The position numbers and the translations under genes were made by a program. A stretch of 64,000 nucleotides of DNA from Glossina fuscipes (lineage: Eukaryota; Arthropoda; Insecta; Diptera; Glossinidae), in contig NW_023998485.1 in the NCBI RefSeq assembly GCF_014805625.2, forward strand, positions 1,553,344 to 1,617,343, read 5' to 3'. Positions 60,350-64,000 of the stretch are shown here, piece after piece (the first letter of the stretch is position 1; each line of letters opens with the position of its first letter). Under the pieces are notes generated by a model, which saw only the letters and a program-made list of their open reading frames with translations, had not been told where the DNA came from and did no database searches.

Positions 60350-60929
60350 TTGTGGAATACAATTCGTACATAGTTGTACGACGCACGGAAAGCCTTAAAA
60401 CTTACTACGAAATAATCAACTGACCGTCACGCTTAGTGCATGTAGGATGAAGCTCATAGTTAGTTAAATGACTTCGCAAATAAAGATAATCGCTCCTTTC
60501 GTATAAACTTTTACGGACTTTTACGAGTAAATTAATAATTTTTGGTCATGGCTTGTGGCTTGAAAACAGCACTGATGTTACCGCCAATGAATAACGCTTG
60601 AGAAACGTGATAACTAATTTTTATTTTACGACTTGGACGATATATGGTTTCAACAAAATGGTGCAATATGCCTTACATTTTGGGACGGAATCATTTTATT
60701 GGGAGGAAAGTTCACTGACTGCATAATTCTTAGATATACATATGTGAGATTGTCACAAAGATCATACGATGTAGCTCTACTGAACTTTTTACTTTAGAGT
60801 TATGTTAAAGCATTGATTTACTCCCACAAACCACTGGGACCGCAATGACCTTATTCACCAAGATCGCTCGTGATGCATGTCAGTGTTCTCGACCACGATG
60901 GGTAAAATGTTTTGAGATGGCTTCGACGA
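60350..60929. other. Upstream region of the small ORF and Gypsy left flank
   Basis: On the minus strand a TCAGTT initiator-like string (60,418-60,423) lies about 75 bases upstream of the small ORF start; no TATA box is at the right distance. Towards 60,900 nothing is recognised. No LTR or primer-binding site for the Gypsy element was found here. Confidence 0.3.
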
Positions 60930-63318
60930 TTTCTGGTTGCGATATAAAATCAGAATAAATCTGTTATTATTTTACATATATCAAAAAGCTTATAATATTT
61001 TTTGCGATATAGCAAATCCGAAGAAATCAACAACACTTGCTTACGAAGGCATCACTAAGCACGCGTGCGGTTACTATGAGCCAATACTATCAGAAATAGT
61101 GGAGAACTACAAACTCCATTTGCGGAAGTAGCAAGAGGGAGAATTGATAGAAAATTTTATGGTAGCATTGCGCAAGTTGTCTATTAAATGTAAATTTTGG
61201 TCTTGTCCAGAGAGAGACTCTCTGTCTCTTCGATATCAATTTATGCTTCAACTCAGTAATAAACGGACAATATCCTTCGCTGAAAATTAAGGATCTGACA
61301 GTTGATAAAGTGTTAAGTATAGCCGTAACAATGGAATTGTCAGGCAAAACAACATGCTATTGTAAAAGGAAAAAATTGTAACCATAAAAGTAAAAAAAAC
61401 AAAAACATTGCGATCAATGTGTGGCAATAAGGCGCATTCAGCGGATAGGAGCACACAGAAAAACACGATATATTTATTATATAAGCAGAAGGTCACTTAA
61501 GGAAAATGTGTTTCAAAGATAAATCGAAGGTCCAAGAAAAGTATGGTCATACCAACTAAATTAATGGTACGGTAGGAAACATTTGTGTAGTATTAGTGTA
61601 CTTAATCAGAATTTTAAATTATCTTCATGTTTGAACATTAATAATGTAACTCTGACTTTCGAAATAGCCACATGATCACCAGTAGCTCTGATCTATGCAG
61701 CAGAGGAGAAGAAGCACTTCCCTACGTTTCAATTACACAATTTGACCGAGAATTGGTTAGTTATCGTAATACAAGAATAAAAGTATTTGGCTTCCCGTAT
61801 GTTCATGTGGTGCGGTGCGAAAAATTGAAATTGAACATCCTACCGTCTAATAGACAAGTCATACTTGGTGTCATTTGTTGTCAGCCTTAAAATTGAATTG
61901 GAATGAAATTTTTAAGGCCTGTAACGCTGACAATGCATTGAATATTCACAGTGACCTATCGACATTGTCTGCAAAATACGAAAATGCTTTTGATAAATCC
62001 GCTGGGCGAAATAAAAAATATACAAGCTAGAAATAGAGTTGAAAACAACTCTACGCCAGTATTCTAAAATCGCGCCAAATACCTTTTGTGCTCAAATCAG
62101 TTGTTGAAGATGAAATAAACGGGTTAGTCAATGAAGGTCCATTGCAAAGGGTGGATTCAATTGATTAGACCACTGCGATCGTGCCCATAAGAAAAAGCAA
62201 TAGCAAAGTCAAAATATGCGGCAATTATAAGGTAACCGTATAATCTCGTTCAATTATCGTTGGGCACTCATTACAACCCATTCGTGAAATGTTTGCAAAT
62301 ATGGCTGGTGATAAAAAATGTAGTAAATGGGATTTAACAAAGGCGAAAATTCGCGAGAATGTGAACAAGATTGTCGCTTAAGTGGTACGAGAGTGTACAT
62401 CACAATAAAGTTAAGAAGTACAGTTTTACAAGAATTGCCTACAGCACAATTTCGGAAGACCCCCATCAACAGATTTGCTAGAAGCTACTATGGCGGAAAT
62501 GTATAGACATTGAAATTGAAAATACGGATAAAACATGTGCAAATTGCCAATAACACCTCCCTGATCCGTCAAAATTGTTTATACATTGCTGGCAATGAGC
62601 GGCCCCCTTTGAACGTACTCACCTAGACTTTGCCGACCCATTTAAATGTTCTTACTTTTTAAGATTATCTGATGCATATGCCAAATGGCCCGAAGTCCCC
62701 GTGATGTCTAACATAACTACAGAATTGACGATACAAAAAGTAATGGATTTTTTTGTTTTCGGATTCCACAAGTATTAATAAATGACCATGGGTCGCAGCT
62801 AACGTCTCATGAATTTCAAAGATTCTTGAAAAGTAATGGTATTATACATAAAAAGGAGCTCCTTATCATCTAACTAGAAATAGACAAGCCGAAACATACG
62901 TTAAAATGATTGAAGACTAGTTTAAAGCTATTAAGTGCGAAAAACATGAAATGCACACAGAATTATACAGAATTTTATTAGCCTACCACCAAAATGGGCA
63001 CGCAACAACTGCAAAGTTCGCTCACAACCAATCTTTGGCCGCTAGATCAGAACGAGAGTAAATCTAATGATATCGCAAGAAAATTTTTGAGAAGTAAAAT
63101 CGTGTTGAGATTCGAAATTTAATGTAGGAGAAAGAGTTGCGGCAAGAAATTGTTTCTCACCAGAAAAATGGAAATTTGGCACTGTCGTAAAAATCCTAGG
63201 AAAATTACCTTATTTTAAAATTAGACGATCATATGGAAACGTCACGTAAGTTAACTTCGACCAATTGACCGCAAAATCGAAGCAAATGATTTGCCACTTT
63301 GAAGGGGAGGCAAGTGCA
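60930..63318 (+). mobile_element. Degraded Ty3/Gypsy LTR retrotransposon (internal part)
   Basis: Decayed gag and pol in order, broken by many stops and frameshifts. The gag part is near 60,937-61,340 (AYEGITKHACGYYEP, then KDLTVDKVLSIAVTMELSG in another frame). The protease/RT lead-in is near 61,690-61,890. The start of RT is at 62,105-62,330 (EDEINGLVNEG, TAIVPIRKSNSKVKICG, then KCSKWDLTKA where motif A should begin). RT catalytic and RNase H regions are missing, and the sequence jumps to the integrase core at about 62,610-63,050: HLDFADPF, AYAKWPEV, INDHGSQLTSHEFQRFL and QAETYVKM supply the D,D,E positions. The pol end (PYFKIRRSYGNV) is near 63,205-63,250. No LTRs, envelope gene or primer site are seen. 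Non-functional. Confidence 0.75.
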
Positions 63319-63320
63319 GC

Positions 63321-63932
63321 TAGATCAAAAGCTTTCGAGGAAATGAGCAGGCTGATCGAGCGGCAAATTATGCTCCCTCTGCTCCTCTATTTATGGATGA
63401 TGTCATGGAAAAGTTGTATCTTCAAAGATACATTGGAAGAAAAGGTAAAGAGAAAATTGCAGGAGGAAATTTACAATACCATCATCAACACTACTCTTCC
63501 ATTAACCCTCAATTAACTCCACCTTTATATCCAACAAATGTGGAGAAAACCAAGATCCAAACATTTTCGAGAATTCGCCTTGGTCATACAATTGCAACTC
63601 GCCAATGGATCTTGAAGAAGTCTTCCTCCCCAATCTGCAGTTGTGGACAAACTCTCACTATAAAGCATATTCTCTGCGACTGCCTTAACTTTTCCCTGGC
63701 TAGAAGTATTGCATTTGGAACGATTAACCCTTTGGACATTCTAAAATCAGTTTCGAATCGAATATTAATTCTATATATTACTTTATTAATACTACTAAGC
63801 TCATTATCTAATGCACATTTATTTAAATTAGAGCCGATAGCCCATGTTGCTAGTGCTCAATGTCTTTTTTCACTCTAAGAATTTATTTCATTAGTCGAAA
63901 ATTATAATAATAAATATAAAAATAATAGTATT
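63321..63932 (+). mobile_element. I/R1-type LINE 3' fragment with RNase H tail
   Basis: Begins within the last RNase H motif (SFRGNEQADRAA, just after a TAG at 63,321-63,323). It runs in one open frame through RLGHTIATRQWIL and a CCHC-like motif (ICSCGQT, then KHILCDC) to a stop at 63,876-63,878, followed by a short UTR ending in TAA-type repeats (63,903-63,932). RNase H followed by this cysteine/histidine motif marks I, R1 and LOA-group LINEs, and a (TAA)n 3' end is typical of the I clade. Only the last fifth of ORF2 remains. It abuts the Gypsy remnant with no visible spacer. Confidence 0.68.
63393..63878 (+). pseudogene. C-terminal ORF2 frame of the I/R1-type LINE
   Basis: 161 codons from an internal ATG; the real frame continues upstream to 63,324. 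Residues 60-66 read RIRLGHT. C82, C84, H92, C95 and C97 form the zinc-knuckle-like motif that closes ORF2 proteins of RNase H-bearing LINEs. The C-terminal 50 residues are hydrophobic and family-variable. There are no internal stops, so it is younger than the neighbouring Gypsy copy. Confidence 0.65.
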
Positions 63933-64000
63933 AAATCCCCACGGTGAATATAAATTTTTATTTGTATTGAGTCATAGTTGACACATTTTTTTTTTATGAT
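63933..64000. other. Right flank
   Basis: AT-rich flank with a T run. Nothing recognised. Confidence 0.5.

Noticed and set aside
1..64000. CRISPR arrays, bacterial operons, phage or defence-system genes
   Set aside because: No spaced direct-repeat arrays, ribosome-binding sites or dense gene packing; the sequence is clearly animal nuclear DNA.

Overview
The window is AT-rich eukaryotic DNA that looks like a brachyceran fly, most likely a tephritid fruit fly. That placement is inferred from the mixture of insect retrotransposon and transposon remnants, the tRNA-derived and short dispersed repeats, the poly(A)/poly(T) tracts, a fly-style TATA/initiator promoter and an AAAATGG start context. 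There is no bacterial gene organisation, rRNA, intact tRNA, CRISPR or virus-like operon. No gene of known function was recognised. Most of the window is intergenic or intronic DNA carrying decayed mobile elements.

Layout. Positions 1-2,700 are unannotated apart from one strong splice-donor-like string near 430. One family of CR1/Jockey-type non-LTR retrotransposon occurs five times: A 2,715-3,905 (-), B 27,600-30,566 (+), C about 39,000-40,713 (+, broken by an assembly gap), D about 52,800-54,671 (+) and E 54,798-55,407 (-). B is by far the best preserved, with almost all of ORF2 from mid-endonuclease to stop, broken by one frameshift. A separate LINE piece at about 42,786-44,134 has a 5' leader with tandem monomers and a PHD-finger ORF1 but no ORF2. 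Copies D and E adjoin an R2-like LINE remnant lying in two opposite orientations (54,680-54,797 - and 55,408-55,905 +). A degraded Ty3/Gypsy element (60,930-63,318) runs directly into the 3' end of an I/R1-type LINE with an RNase H tail (63,321-63,932). Two IS630/Tc1/mariner transposase tails (18,252-18,644 and about 37,900-38,310, both -) and a pair of SINE-like repeats (12,520-12,705 and 26,826-27,100) complete the mobile fraction.

Host-gene candidates sit in the right-hand 8 kb. The strongest is a 345-residue secreted protein on the minus strand (57,728-58,765) with a TATA box, an initiator, a good start context, a signal peptide, a Thr/Ser-rich glycosylatable middle and a long helical C-terminal half. 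Its stop codon lies in the first bases of a 22-nt A tract, 11 nt after an AATAAA, which is the pattern left by retroposition. About 1.3 kb further on is an intact 59-codon basic ORF (60,167-60,346, -), which may instead splice to a 71-residue product. Neither was assigned a function.

All homology calls were made by eye from translated motifs and from aligning repeats within the window. No database search was run. Edges of degraded elements are approximate to tens of bases.
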